Assembly (NCBI GenBank): GCA_017614155.1
Contig: JAGACK010000051.1
Location: 61,914-125,913, forward strand
Reading direction: 5' to 3'
DNA from: Lachnospiraceae bacterium
Lineage (GTDB): Bacteria; Bacillota; Clostridia; Lachnospirales; Lachnospiraceae
DNA length: 64,000 nt
In this document: positions 16,408-25,604 of the stretch, piece by piece
How positions within the stretch are numbered: position 1 is the first letter of the stretch
Layout of the letters: every line of letters begins with the position of its first letter
Position numbers and translations under genes: made by a program
Notes under the pieces: generated by a model
Databases searched by the model: none
Seen by the model: the letters and a program-made list of their open reading frames with translations, nothing else
Told to the model about the DNA's origin: nothing

Positions 16408-17928
16408 ATGACAAAGATATGCGCTGATAAAAGAATAATACAGACAGTACTCTGTCTGTTGCTTGTAATGACGGTCATGACCTCCTGCAGTATGCAGGGG
16501 GTCACTTCCGCTGAAACGGATGCTGCCGGGACAAGAATGGTTGACATAACCATGGAGGGCGGAACCGGAAAAGCCCATATCTTATCTCCGGTAGAGGTTA
16601 CCGAAACAGACGGAAAACTGACTGCAAAACTTGTGTGGAGCAGCACTAACTATGATTATATGATCGCAGGCGGCATCCGGTATGAGAACGAAAATCCCGG
16701 GGGAGCATCGACTTTTACCATAGGGATAGACAATACCGAAGAGCCGCTTAAAGTCACAGCCGATACGGTTGCGATGAGCGTCCCCCATGAGATAGAGTAC
16801 ACGATCCTTTGGGGGCAAGACAGCAGCAGTAAGGAGGAGGAAAGCTATGATGCCTCCACTGATCCGGCAGCGGTCGAAAAGGCGCTTAAGGATGCCGGAT
16901 TTGAAAAGACAGGCACATGCGATCTTAAGTATGCCAAAGGATTTACAATCGACAGATACGGAGATCTTGACTATATCTCCATCGCCAATTCGGGTGATTA
17001 TCTGCTCGTTCCCGAAGGGGCGGATATACCGGAAGATCTTGCGGAAAAAGTCAGGGTGCTTTCCAGACCTGTCGAATGCACATATCTTGTATCAACTTCG
17101 GCAATGGACCTGATAAACGCCTGCGGCGCGCTTGACGCGGTAAAGCTGTCCGGGACAAAGGAAAGTGACTGGTACATCGATGAGGCAAAGGAAGCGATGA
17201 AGAACGGAAGTATCCTGTATGCCGGAAAATACAGCGCTCCCGATTATGAACTCATCCTGGAATCCGGATGCGGCCTGGCCATAGAGAACACGATGATCTA
17301 CCATGAGCCTGCAGTGATGACAAAGCTGGAAGAACTGGGCATCCCGGTGCTTGTTGAGACATCAAGCTACGAAGATCACCCGCTCGGAAGGCTTGAATGG
17401 ATAAAGCTTTACGGGGTGCTTTTTGATAGGGAATCCGAAGCGGAGGACTATTTTGAAAGACAGATGGATATGATCAGACCGCTTCTTGAAGACGCACCCG
17501 ATACGGGAAAGACAGTCGCATTCTTCCATGTGACGGCAAACGGGCTCATAAATGTCAGAAGGAACGGGGATTATATAACCAAAATGATAGAGATTTCCGG
17601 AGGACATTATGTCCCTGAAAATGCAGGGGACGGACAAGGCGCACTGTCCACCCTGAACATGCAGATGGAGGATTTCTACGAGGGGGCATCTCAGGCGGAT
17701 ATCATCATCTATAACAGCACGATCGGAGGGGAGATCCGCTCTGTGGAGGAACTGATTGATAAAAACCCGTTATTTAAGGATTTCAGGGCCGTAAAGGAAT
17801 CGGAAGTCTACTGCACAGACAGGAACCTTTTCCAGCAGGTGAGCGGGATGGCCGAATTCATGAGGGATCTGAACGATGTTGAAAACGGCGTGGACAGGAA
17901 CTATTCATATCTGAACAGACTGGAATGA
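16408..17928 (+). CDS. Cobalamin/corrinoid-type ABC transporter substrate-binding lipoprotein
   Basis: 506 residues. The signal peptide ends with the lipobox MTSC (Cys29 or so). Residues about 45-150 form a beta-rich domain (MEGGTGKAHI...DGKLTAKLVWSS...EIEYTILW) similar in layout to the C-terminus of the preceding cobaltochelatase. From about 200 comes a FepB/BtuF-type periplasmic-binding fold (SRPVECTYLVSTSAMDLI, LILESGCGLAIEN, LGIPVLVETSSYEDHPLGRLEWIKLYGVLF). It starts 3 bases after the cbiK stop and overlaps the permease gene by 4. The riboswitch context argues for corrinoid, cobalt-chelate or heme-like cargo. Confidence 0.82.
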   Translation: MTKICADKRIIQTVLCLLLVMTVMTSCSMQGVTSAETDAAGTRMVDITMEGGTGKAHILSPVEVTETDGKLTAKLVWSSTNYDYMIAGGIRYENENPGGASTFTIGIDNTEEPLKVTADTVAMSVPHEIEYTILWGQDSSSKEEESYDASTDPAAVEKALKDAGFEKTGTCDLKYAKGFTIDRYGDLDYISIANSGDYLLVPEGADIPEDLAEKVRVLSRPVECTYLVSTSAMDLINACGALDAVKLSGTKESDWYIDEAKEAMKNGSILYAGKYSAPDYELILESGCGLAIENTMIYHEPAVMTKLEELGIPVLVETSSYEDHPLGRLEWIKLYGVLFDRESEAEDYFERQMDMIRPLLEDAPDTGKTVAFFHVTANGLINVRRNGDYITKMIEISGGHYVPENAGDGQGALSTLNMQMEDFYEGASQADIIIYNSTIGGEIRSVEELIDKNPLFKDFRAVKESEVYCTDRNLFQQVSGMAEFMRDLNDVENGVDRNYSYLNRLE

Positions 17929-18953
17929 TGACAGGAAAGAAAAGATACATTTTATATTTTGTACTGGCGGGCGCTCTTGCGGCTGCACTGGTGTGGCTGA
18001 ACATTCTGCTTGGAAGCTCGGATGTTAAGGCTTTCGAGATTCTTGGTATGATGACCGGGAAAAATCCGGATGCCATGCATGAAAGCATCATTTTCAACAT
18101 CAGGCTGCCGAGGACTGTTGCGGCCTTTCTGCTGGGGGGCGCGCTTGCGCTTTCGGGTTATATGCTGCAGACATTTTTTGCCAATCCCATAGTCGGCCCT
18201 TTCGTGCTCGGGATATCTTCCGGGGCAAAGCTTGCCGTGGCGCTGGCCATGATCTTTTTTTTATCAAGGGGAATGAGCATCGGGCTTAATATGATGGTGC
18301 TGTCGGCTTTCGCCGGGGCAGTTGCGGCAATGCTGTTCGTGCTTGCAATATCAATGAAAGTGAGGAACATGAGCATACTGGTTGTGTGCGGGATAATGAC
18401 GGGTTACATCTGTTCTGCAGTTACCGATCTTGTGGTAACTTTCGCGGATGATTCGAATATAGTCAACCTGCATAACTGGTCTATGGGAAGCCTGTCCGGC
18501 ATCAACTGGGATGAGCTGAAAGTCATGGCAGTGATAATAACTGCAAGCCTGCTTTTGACTGTCTTTATTTCAAAACCGATGAGCGCATACAGGATGGGCG
18601 AGGCGTATGCGAGGAGTGTCGGCGTGAACATAGTGATGCTGAGGGTGATGCTGATAATCATATCAAGCCTTCTTGCCGCATGCGTGACGGCTTTTGCGGG
18701 ACCCGTGGCTTTTGTCGGGATAGCCGTTCCGCACCTTGTAAGGATGTGCATAGGAACGGACGAGGCCCATGTGATGATACCCGCCAGTTTTCTGGGAGGC
18801 TCGGCGGTAACGCTTTTCTGTGACCTGATCGCCAGATCCCTCTTCGCGCCGGTGGAGGTGAGCATAAGTTCCGTTACTGCGGTCTTTCTCGTGCCGGTCA
18901 TCATATATCTCATGATCACAAGAAACAGCAGACAAAGGGAAGACAGAAGCTGA
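17925..18953 (+). CDS. FecCD/BtuC-family ABC permease
   Basis: 342 residues with about ten transmembrane segments and family motifs RLPRTVAAFLLGGALALSGYMLQ, NPIVGPFVLGISSGA and the coupling-helix region AFAGPVAFVGIAVPHLVRM. It moves siderophore, heme or corrinoid cargo. Overlaps the binding-protein gene by 4 bases and touches the next start by 1 base, indicating tight coupling with the ATPase-CbiP fusion. Confidence 0.9.
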   Translation: MMTGKKRYILYFVLAGALAAALVWLNILLGSSDVKAFEILGMMTGKNPDAMHESIIFNIRLPRTVAAFLLGGALALSGYMLQTFFANPIVGPFVLGISSGAKLAVALAMIFFLSRGMSIGLNMMVLSAFAGAVAAMLFVLAISMKVRNMSILVVCGIMTGYICSAVTDLVVTFADDSNIVNLHNWSMGSLSGINWDELKVMAVIITASLLLTVFISKPMSAYRMGEAYARSVGVNIVMLRVMLIIISSLLAACVTAFAGPVAFVGIAVPHLVRMCIGTDEAHVMIPASFLGGSAVTLFCDLIARSLFAPVEVSISSVTAVFLVPVIIYLMITRNSRQREDRS

Positions 18954-21298
18954 TGTCAAAAGGGATTCGGACGGAAAAACTGAATATCGGCTATAAGAGT
19001 GACCTGATAACCGGCATCTGCATGAAAGTCATCCCGGGAAGCATCGTTACCCTTATCGGACCTAACGGCTGCGGCAAGACAACACTGCTGAAAACCCTGA
19101 CCGGGGAACTAAAGGACAGGGGAGGACTGGTTTACCTTGGAGATGACGACAGGTCATGGCTAAAGGCGTCCGAGATCGCAAAGCGGGTGTCGCTTGTCAT
19201 GACATACAGGGTCAGGGGCGAGCTTATGACATGCAGGGAGGTCGTTGAGACCGGACGCTATCCGTACACGGGTATGCTGGGCATATTATCAGAAGAGGAC
19301 AGGCGCAAAGTAAAAGAGGCCATGGAATGGACCGGTACTAAGGAACTGTCTGACAGGCTGTTTGATGAGATCAGTGACGGGCAGAAACAGAGGGTGCTGC
19401 TTGCAAGGGCGATCTGCCAGGAACCGGAGATACTTGTTCTTGATGAGGTGACATCATACCTTGATATCAGGCACAAGGCAGATATCCTCTGGAAGATAAG
19501 AAAGCTTGCAAAGGAAAGGAACACCGCCGTGCTCATGTCTGTCCATGAACTTGAGATCGCGCGGAATATTTCGGATACCGTGATAGCGCTCGGAGAGGGA
19601 AAGGTGCAGCGCATCGGCACTGCGCAGGAGGTGTTCGAAGAGAGCTTCATCAGAAAACTGTATCATATCGAAGGTACCGATACGGAGATCCTCGGGCAGA
19701 TGCCGTGGGATGAAACTGCAGCAGCAGGTATGGAAACTGAAGAAATTGCAAAAGAAACAGCAGAAGAAAACGAGGGTTTTACCCACAGTTCGAAATTTCA
19801 TGGCCGGGGAAAAGCGGCTGCGATCATGATCCAGGGGACGATGTCAAATGTCGGAAAGAGCGTGATAGCTGCAGGCCTGTGCAGGATCTTTTCCGATGAC
19901 GGATATAAAGTCGCGCCGTTCAAATCCCAGAACATGGCGCTGAATTCATATATCACCGAAGAGGGACTGGAGATGGGCAGGGCCCAGGTCATGCAGGCCG
20001 AATGCGCCAGGATCAGGCCGTGCGCCGCGATGAATCCGATACTTCTCAAACCGACGAAAGATACAAAGTCCCAGGTCATAGTCGGCGGAAAACCGGTCGG
20101 AAATATGAGCGCGGCAGAGTATTACAGCCACAAGAAGGAGTTTACGGAAGATATACTCAGCGCATATGACAGCCTGGCCGAAAGCGCCGATATCATCGTG
20201 ATCGAAGGCGCAGGTTCTCCGGTGGAGATGAACCTGAAAAAAGATGACATAGTCAATATGTCCCTTGCCGAAATGGTCGATGCACCCGTGTTACTTGCAG
20301 GTGATATAGACAGGGGCGGGGTGTTTGCCCAGATCCTCGGTACGCTCGATCTTCTTGAACCGGATGAGCGAAGCCGGATAGGCGGTGTTATCGTCAATAA
20401 ATTCAGGGGCGATGCAAAGCTTTTTGAAGACGGGATCAGGATACTCGAAGACAGGGGCGGGGTAAGAGTCATCGGCGTTGTACCGTATATGAACATAAAG
20501 CTTGACGACGAGGATTCACTGTCGGAAAGGCTTGGGCAAAGCGTGGCAGAAGATTTTGACATAGCAGTCATAAAGCTTCCGCGCTTATCCAATTTCACGG
20601 ACTTTAATGTGTTCGAACAGCTTGAGAGGGTGTCGGTAAGGTATGTTTCCGAACCGTCGGGACTCGAGGATCCGGATATGATCATAATACCCGGGTCGAA
20701 GAATACCATAGCGGATCTTAAGCATATAAAGGAAAACGGACTTGCTGGAGCAGTTTTGGAAAAAGCCTCTTCGGGGACATGTGTCTTCGGTATATGCGGA
20801 GGATTCCAGATGCTTGGCCGGCTGATCGAAGATCCAGACGGAACTGAATGCGGCGGGGCCGAAGAGGGACTCGGACTGCTCCCTGTTGAAACCGTGCTTG
20901 AAAAGGAAAAGGTGAGGACGAACATCACCTGCAGCATAAGCGGCGCAACCGGGATTCTTTGCGGCATGGAGAATACTGAGGTCAGCGGGTATGAGATACA
21001 CATGGGCAGGACCCGTCCGTGCACTGAGCTTACGGAGTTTACTTCCGGCGGGACAGGGTACTGCAGGGGGAATGTATACGGCACGTATATCCATGGATTC
21101 TTTGACAGGCGGGACATATTTGTTCCGGTCGTTGAGAAGATCGCAGTTTCGCGGGGAAAGACGATAAATGTGGCGGAGGCAACCGACCAGGCTGAATACA
21201 AGGACAGACAGTACGATCTGCTGGCGAAATGCCTGAGGGAGAATCTCGATATGGACCGCATATATGAGATCATGGGGCTTGGCAATGACAAAAGATGA
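18953..21298 (+). CDS. cbiP: Fusion of BtuD-like ABC ATPase and cobyric acid synthase (CbiP)
   Basis: 781 residues. Residues 1-240 are an iron/cobalamin-type ABC ATPase: Walker A GPNGCGKTT, signature EISDGQKQRVLLARA, Walker B LVLDEVTSYLD, H-loop VHE. An acidic linker (about 240-280) leads to a full CobQ/CbiP domain: P-loop QGTMSNVGKS, FKSQNMALNSY, then a class I amidotransferase with Cys615 (GICGGFQMLG) and His714 (TYIHGFFD). CbiP amidates four carboxyls of adenosylcobyrinic acid diamide using glutamine and ATP. The fusion joins corrinoid uptake and biosynthesis in one polypeptide. There is no stop or frameshift in the linker. Confidence 0.9.
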   Translation: MSKGIRTEKLNIGYKSDLITGICMKVIPGSIVTLIGPNGCGKTTLLKTLTGELKDRGGLVYLGDDDRSWLKASEIAKRVSLVMTYRVRGELMTCREVVETGRYPYTGMLGILSEEDRRKVKEAMEWTGTKELSDRLFDEISDGQKQRVLLARAICQEPEILVLDEVTSYLDIRHKADILWKIRKLAKERNTAVLMSVHELEIARNISDTVIALGEGKVQRIGTAQEVFEESFIRKLYHIEGTDTEILGQMPWDETAAAGMETEEIAKETAEENEGFTHSSKFHGRGKAAAIMIQGTMSNVGKSVIAAGLCRIFSDDGYKVAPFKSQNMALNSYITEEGLEMGRAQVMQAECARIRPCAAMNPILLKPTKDTKSQVIVGGKPVGNMSAAEYYSHKKEFTEDILSAYDSLAESADIIVIEGAGSPVEMNLKKDDIVNMSLAEMVDAPVLLAGDIDRGGVFAQILGTLDLLEPDERSRIGGVIVNKFRGDAKLFEDGIRILEDRGGVRVIGVVPYMNIKLDDEDSLSERLGQSVAEDFDIAVIKLPRLSNFTDFNVFEQLERVSVRYVSEPSGLEDPDMIIIPGSKNTIADLKHIKENGLAGAVLEKASSGTCVFGICGGFQMLGRLIEDPDGTECGGAEEGLGLLPVETVLEKEKVRTNITCSISGATGILCGMENTEVSGYEIHMGRTRPCTELTEFTSGGTGYCRGNVYGTYIHGFFDRRDIFVPVVEKIAVSRGKTINVAEATDQAEYKDRQYDLLAKCLRENLDMDRIYEIMGLGNDKR

Positions 21299-22322
21299 GA
21301 TTTATGAACTTGCAAAAAAACGGTGGGATTCGATCGCAAAGCCTGTAGACGGTCTCGGGGAGCTTGAAGGGATCATATGCAGGATCGCTTCGATTCAGGG
21401 CCGTATTATACCGGAGATATCAAAGAAGGCTCTTATTATAATGTGCGCCGATAACGACGTGGTCAGTGAAGGCGTATCCCAGACAGGAAAGAGTGTCACA
21501 AGGGAGGTTGCGACGCTTATGGGAAAACGCTTAAGCAGCGTCGGAGTGATGAGCGCCGGTTATCCGCTGGATATATTCACCTATGATGTGGGGATAGAGG
21601 GCGATACACCGGAAGGGGTGATAAACAAAAAGATCTGCAGGGGTACGGCGGATTTCTTAAAAGAACCGGCAATGAGCGCCGTACAGTGCAGGGAAGCGAT
21701 AGATACAGGCATAGATGCGGTCAGGCGGTGCTGTGAAAAGGGGTACGGCCTGATAGCAACCGGTGAGATGGGGATCGGGAATACCACGACTGCCACGGCG
21801 CTGCTGTGCGCTCTTACCGGCGCGGAACCGCGCGATATTACAGGAAGGGGCGCAGGTCTTACAAATGAGGGGCTGGAGAGAAAGATACAGGTGATAGAAG
21901 AGGGACTGGACCTGTATGCTAATCGACAGGCCGGTTCAGCTATAGATGCTTTTGAGATGCTGCGTTGCCTCGGAGGGCTGGATATAGCCGCGCTTGCCGG
22001 AGTGTTCATCGGAGGCTCTGTGTGCAGCGTTCCCATAGTCATCGACGGACTGATAAGCGCTGCGGCTGCTCTTGCTGCGGAAAAGATGCGGCCCGGCTGC
22101 AGGGATAATATGATAGCCTCACATAACGGCAGGGAGAAGGGGATGAAGACTGCGTTAAAGAAGCTTTCGCTCCGTCCTGTCATTCATGCGGACATGGCGC
22201 TGGGCGAAGGGACGGGCGCTGTCATGCTGTTCCCTTTGATCGACATGGCCTTTTCCCTGTATTCCGGCGGGACTGCATTTGAAGGAACGCCTATAGAAAA
22301 ATATGAAAGGCATGAAACATGA
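21285..22322 (+). CDS. cobT: Nicotinate-nucleotide-dimethylbenzimidazole phosphoribosyltransferase
   Basis: 345 residues, normal length. Makes alpha-ribazole phosphate from the lower-ligand base and NaMN. Motifs: DGLGELE near the N-terminus, GEMGIGNTTTATAL, and catalytic Glu308 in GEGTGAVML. I start at ATG 21285 (GGGG 7 bases upstream), overlapping cbiP by 14 bases. An in-frame upstream ATG at 21264 would give a longer, non-family N-terminus. Overlaps cobU by 4 bases. Confidence 0.93.
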   Translation: MTKDEIYELAKKRWDSIAKPVDGLGELEGIICRIASIQGRIIPEISKKALIIMCADNDVVSEGVSQTGKSVTREVATLMGKRLSSVGVMSAGYPLDIFTYDVGIEGDTPEGVINKKICRGTADFLKEPAMSAVQCREAIDTGIDAVRRCCEKGYGLIATGEMGIGNTTTATALLCALTGAEPRDITGRGAGLTNEGLERKIQVIEEGLDLYANRQAGSAIDAFEMLRCLGGLDIAALAGVFIGGSVCSVPIVIDGLISAAAALAAEKMRPGCRDNMIASHNGREKGMKTALKKLSLRPVIHADMALGEGTGAVMLFPLIDMAFSLYSGGTAFEGTPIEKYERHET

Positions 22323-22855
22323 CAGTGCTTGTAACAGGGACTGCTGACAGCGGAAAATCAGCCCTTGCGGAGGAACTGGCGATGCAGACCGGTGACAGAT
22401 ACAGATACTATCTGGCCACGATGAAGGTCTGTGACGATGAGGGCAGGAAGAGAGTGGAGAAACACCGGAAGATGCGGGAAGGAAAGGGCTTTGTCACCAT
22501 GGAAAGACAGAGCGGGCTGTCCTGTATCGCAGATGAGATCATAAATCCCGGCGAGGTGACTGTGCTTTTGGAGTGCGTATCGAATCTGGTAGGGAATGTA
22601 TTGCATGACCGGCCGGACAGGATCACGCTTCTTCTGTCTGACATATCTGAAAAGAGCGCGTTTGCCGATGAAGTGACAGATGACATAGCAGGCCTTGCAG
22701 GAAAGGTACACAACCTTATCATAGTAACAAACGAATATACCATGGAAGACGGATTTGATGAGGAGACAGGGCTGTATGTGGAACTGCTCGGTATCGTTAA
22801 TAAAAGACTCCGTGATATCGCAGACAGGATGTTTGACCTGACGGGGAACACATAA
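22319..22855 (+). CDS. cobU: Adenosylcobinamide kinase / phosphate guanylyltransferase
   Basis: 178 residues. P-loop GTADSGKSA at the N-terminus (canonical form GGARSGKS) and His49 in KHRKMR as the guanylylated residue, then LLECVSNLVGN. It phosphorylates adenosylcobinamide and forms AdoCbi-GDP, the substrate for CobS. Start overlaps cobT by ATGA. Confidence 0.92.
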   Translation: MTVLVTGTADSGKSALAEELAMQTGDRYRYYLATMKVCDDEGRKRVEKHRKMREGKGFVTMERQSGLSCIADEIINPGEVTVLLECVSNLVGNVLHDRPDRITLLLSDISEKSAFADEVTDDIAGLAGKVHNLIIVTNEYTMEDGFDEETGLYVELLGIVNKRLRDIADRMFDLTGNT

Positions 22856-22863
22856 AGAGACGG

Positions 22864-23892
22864 ATGATGAAGGAATTCATGTCAAATCATATAGCAGGAC
22901 TGATACTGGGGATACTGATCGATCTGGCAGCAGGTGATCCGCATTTCCTCCCGCATCCGGTAAGGGCTATGGGACGGCTCATCTCACTGCTTGTAAGGAG
23001 GCTTCTCGGGCCGGAAAAGGAAGACGGACAAAGCGACGGTCATAGCGGACAGGGGGATAATAAAAGCGAGAAAAGGCGGGGCATGCTTCTGTGGTGGATA
23101 GTGATCCTTCTGACCGCAGCCTTAACGGCAGCGCTGATGTATGCGGCATACCGGGTGAACAGATATGCCGGGATTGCAGCCGAAGCCATACTGACAGCTT
23201 ATGCGCTTGCAGCAAAGAGCCTGTGTACGGAGAGCATGAAGGTGTACCGCAGGCTTTCAGGACACGACAGGGAAGGCGCTACCCTTGCTCTTTCGATGAT
23301 AGTAGGAAGGGATACAGAAAACCTGTCTGAGGAAGAGATCACAAAGGCTGCGGTCGAGACAGTAGCGGAAAATACCTCGGACGGGGTGATCGCGCCGCTG
23401 ATTTTTGCCGCAGCCGGAGGACCGGTACTCGGCATGGTGTACAAGGCCGTCAACACGATGGATTCCATGATCGGATACCGGAACCAAAGATTTTTCTCTT
23501 TCGGATATTTTGCCGCGAAGGCGGATGATGTTTTCAATTTCATTCCGTCAAGGATCAGCGCATTGGCAATGATTCTCGGATGCCGCGTATTATCTTTCTT
23601 TTCGCGCTCATTCGATCCGTCGGGCGCATTCAGGATCTGGAAAAGGGACAGAATGAACCACCTGTCACCGAACTCGGCGCAGACAGAGAGCGTATGCGCG
23701 GGCGCGCTTGGACTGAAGCTTGGCGGGACACATACATATCAGGGAGTGAGCGTTGAAAAACCTGCTATCGGGGATGAGGTGCGGATGGCGGAAGCAGAAG
23801 ATATCAAAAGGGCGAATGCTTTGATGTTCGTGACGGAAGCGGTCGTTTCGGCTGTCATACTGGCAGTCATGGCTGCAGTTATTCGGAAATGA
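22864..23892 (+). CDS. cbiB: Adenosylcobinamide-phosphate synthase (CbiB)
   Basis: 342-residue integral membrane protein that attaches the aminopropanol linker (or its phosphate) to cobyric acid. Family phrases: DLAAGDPHFLPHPVRAMG at the start, AVETVAENTSDGVIAPL, GYRNQRFFSFGYFAAKADD and the C-terminal GGTHTYQGV. A hydrophilic insertion of about 25 residues rich in Gly, Asp and Lys lies at about 45-70 between the first two membrane segments. Starts 8 bases after cobU. Confidence 0.92.
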   Translation: MMKEFMSNHIAGLILGILIDLAAGDPHFLPHPVRAMGRLISLLVRRLLGPEKEDGQSDGHSGQGDNKSEKRRGMLLWWIVILLTAALTAALMYAAYRVNRYAGIAAEAILTAYALAAKSLCTESMKVYRRLSGHDREGATLALSMIVGRDTENLSEEEITKAAVETVAENTSDGVIAPLIFAAAGGPVLGMVYKAVNTMDSMIGYRNQRFFSFGYFAAKADDVFNFIPSRISALAMILGCRVLSFFSRSFDPSGAFRIWKRDRMNHLSPNSAQTESVCAGALGLKLGGTHTYQGVSVEKPAIGDEVRMAEAEDIKRANALMFVTEAVVSAVILAVMAAVIRK

Positions 23893-23896
23893 TGAG

Positions 23897-24949
23897 ATGG
23901 GACACGGCGGAGATATTTACAGAAACAAAGTAAAACTGGACTTTTCGGTAAACCTGAACCCCTTGGGAATGCCGGAAGAAGCAGCCGGCGCAATCATAAG
24001 GTCTGCCGAAAGGGCCGGGGCATACCCGGATACCCTGCAGGAGGAGGTAAGGGCGGCGATAGCCTCTGTATCGGGAATCACGCCGGATAATGTATGGGCC
24101 GGATGCGGTGCATCGGAACTCATACTTGCCTGCGTTCGCGCTGCAGCCCCCAAAGAAGCGCTGCTCTTTGACCCTTGTTTTGCAGGATACCGTCATGCGC
24201 TTAACGCTGCCGGATGTCATGTGACTTCACATATCCTTGGCGGGGAGAGCGGATTTAGCATAACGGCGGAAGATGTTCGGGCAATAGGGGATGATACGGA
24301 TATTGTCTTTGTATGCGATCCGGCAAATCCTTCCGGAGTCAACATGGATGAGGGCGTACTTACGGCACTGCTTGACAGGGCAGCAAAAGCCGGTGCCGCG
24401 GTCATACTAGATGAGAGCTTTTATCCCATGTCCGATAAGGCATATCCCGACCCGGAGCGCAGGAGCAGCAAGCTGCTTTCAGGGTACGGGAACCTCTGTA
24501 TAATAAGGTCGCTTACCAAGATCCTTGCCGTCCCGGGCATCAGGGCGGGATATGTCATGTCAGCTGCTGATAATATCAGGCGTATAGCAGCGCAGCTTCC
24601 CGAGTGGAACCTGCCTGTCGTCAGTGAAGAAGTCATCAGGACAGGCATCGGGATCGTATCGGATGGAGATTTTTTATCCCGCATGCATGGCGTGATATGC
24701 AGGGAGCGGGCACGGCTTGAAAAAGAACTGGAGGAGCGGGATTACAGGGTTATTTACGGCAACGCTTCGTATATCCTCTTTAACGGCCCGGAAGACCTTT
24801 ATGACAGGCTGCTTCAAAGGGAAATACTTATCAGGGACTGCAGTGATTTTTCCGGACTGGGGAAGGGCTGGTACAGGATAGCCGTAAAGAGCCCGGAAGA
24901 AAACGAAAGCTTCATAAAAACCCTCAGGGAGATGGAAGATGAAGATTGA
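23897..24949 (+). CDS. cobD: Threonine-phosphate decarboxylase (CobD-like aminotransferase fold)
   Basis: 350 residues, PLP-dependent fold type I. Opens HGGDIYRNKVKLDFSVNLNPLG, a CobD hallmark. PLP lysine is Lys208 in SLTKILAVPGIRAGY, with CDPANPSG and the DES aspartate. It makes (R)-1-amino-2-propanol phosphate from L-threonine phosphate, the CbiB co-substrate. Histidinol-phosphate aminotransferase is the nearest relative, but the context settles CobD. Overlaps cbiC by 11 bases. Confidence 0.88.
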   Translation: MGHGGDIYRNKVKLDFSVNLNPLGMPEEAAGAIIRSAERAGAYPDTLQEEVRAAIASVSGITPDNVWAGCGASELILACVRAAAPKEALLFDPCFAGYRHALNAAGCHVTSHILGGESGFSITAEDVRAIGDDTDIVFVCDPANPSGVNMDEGVLTALLDRAAKAGAAVILDESFYPMSDKAYPDPERRSSKLLSGYGNLCIIRSLTKILAVPGIRAGYVMSAADNIRRIAAQLPEWNLPVVSEEVIRTGIGIVSDGDFLSRMHGVICRERARLEKELEERDYRVIYGNASYILFNGPEDLYDRLLQREILIRDCSDFSGLGKGWYRIAVKSPEENESFIKTLREMEDED

Positions 24950-25604
24950 AACGGTCAGACCGGATGAAATAGAAAAGAGAAGCTTTGAGATAATAACATC
25001 GGAACTTGAACAGGCAGGTATAACGCTTGATGAAGAGACTGCTTTCATAACAAAGCGCTGCATCCATACATCTGCCGATCCTGAATACGCTTCAACGCTG
25101 GTTTTTTCCGAAGGAGCGGTCGGGATCATGAAGGAGATGATCAGGGGCGGCGCATGCATAGTGACCGATACAAACATGGCGCTATCCGGCATCAACAAGA
25201 AAAAGCTTGCAGCGTTCGGGGGAGAAGCGATGTGCTTTATGGCCGATGATGATGTGATCGTCGAGGCCGCCCAAAGAGGGATCACAAGGGCTGCGGTATC
25301 AATGGAGAGGGCGGCCGGACTTGAAAGGGATATCATATTTGCTATAGGCAATGCGCCTACGGCGCTCATAAGGCTCTATGAGATGATGGAGGAGAAGATC
25401 TTCATTCCGAAGTTTGTCATAGGCGTCCCGGTCGGTTTCGTGAATGTGACCGCCGCAAAGGAACTTTTCATCGGATCGGATGTGCCATACATCATAAACC
25501 TGGGAAGAAAAGGCGGGAGCAGCATCGCGGCCGCGATATGCAACGCTGTACTGTACGATCTTCAGGCCCCGCAGGAATTTCATAAAACGGAGAGCAGAGA
25601 ATGA
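24939..25604 (+). CDS. cbiC: Precorrin-8X / cobalt-precorrin-8 methylmutase
   Basis: 221 residues. Moves the C-11 methyl to C-12, giving cobyrinic acid. Catalytic His43 lies in KRCIHTSADPEYA, and the C-terminal GRKGGSSIAAAICNA is typical. Start overlaps cobD; end overlaps cbiD by ATGA. Confidence 0.94.
   Translation: MKIETVRPDEIEKRSFEIITSELEQAGITLDEETAFITKRCIHTSADPEYASTLVFSEGAVGIMKEMIRGGACIVTDTNMALSGINKKKLAAFGGEAMCFMADDDVIVEAAQRGITRAAVSMERAAGLERDIIFAIGNAPTALIRLYEMMEEKIFIPKFVIGVPVGFVNVTAAKELFIGSDVPYIINLGRKGGSSIAAAICNAVLYDLQAPQEFHKTESRE

Noticed and set aside
20122-21339. 405-codon open frame on the minus strand opposite cbiP/cobT
   Set aside because: Rich in Ser/Pro, no motifs, and lies fully over well-supported genes; a codon-bias shadow.
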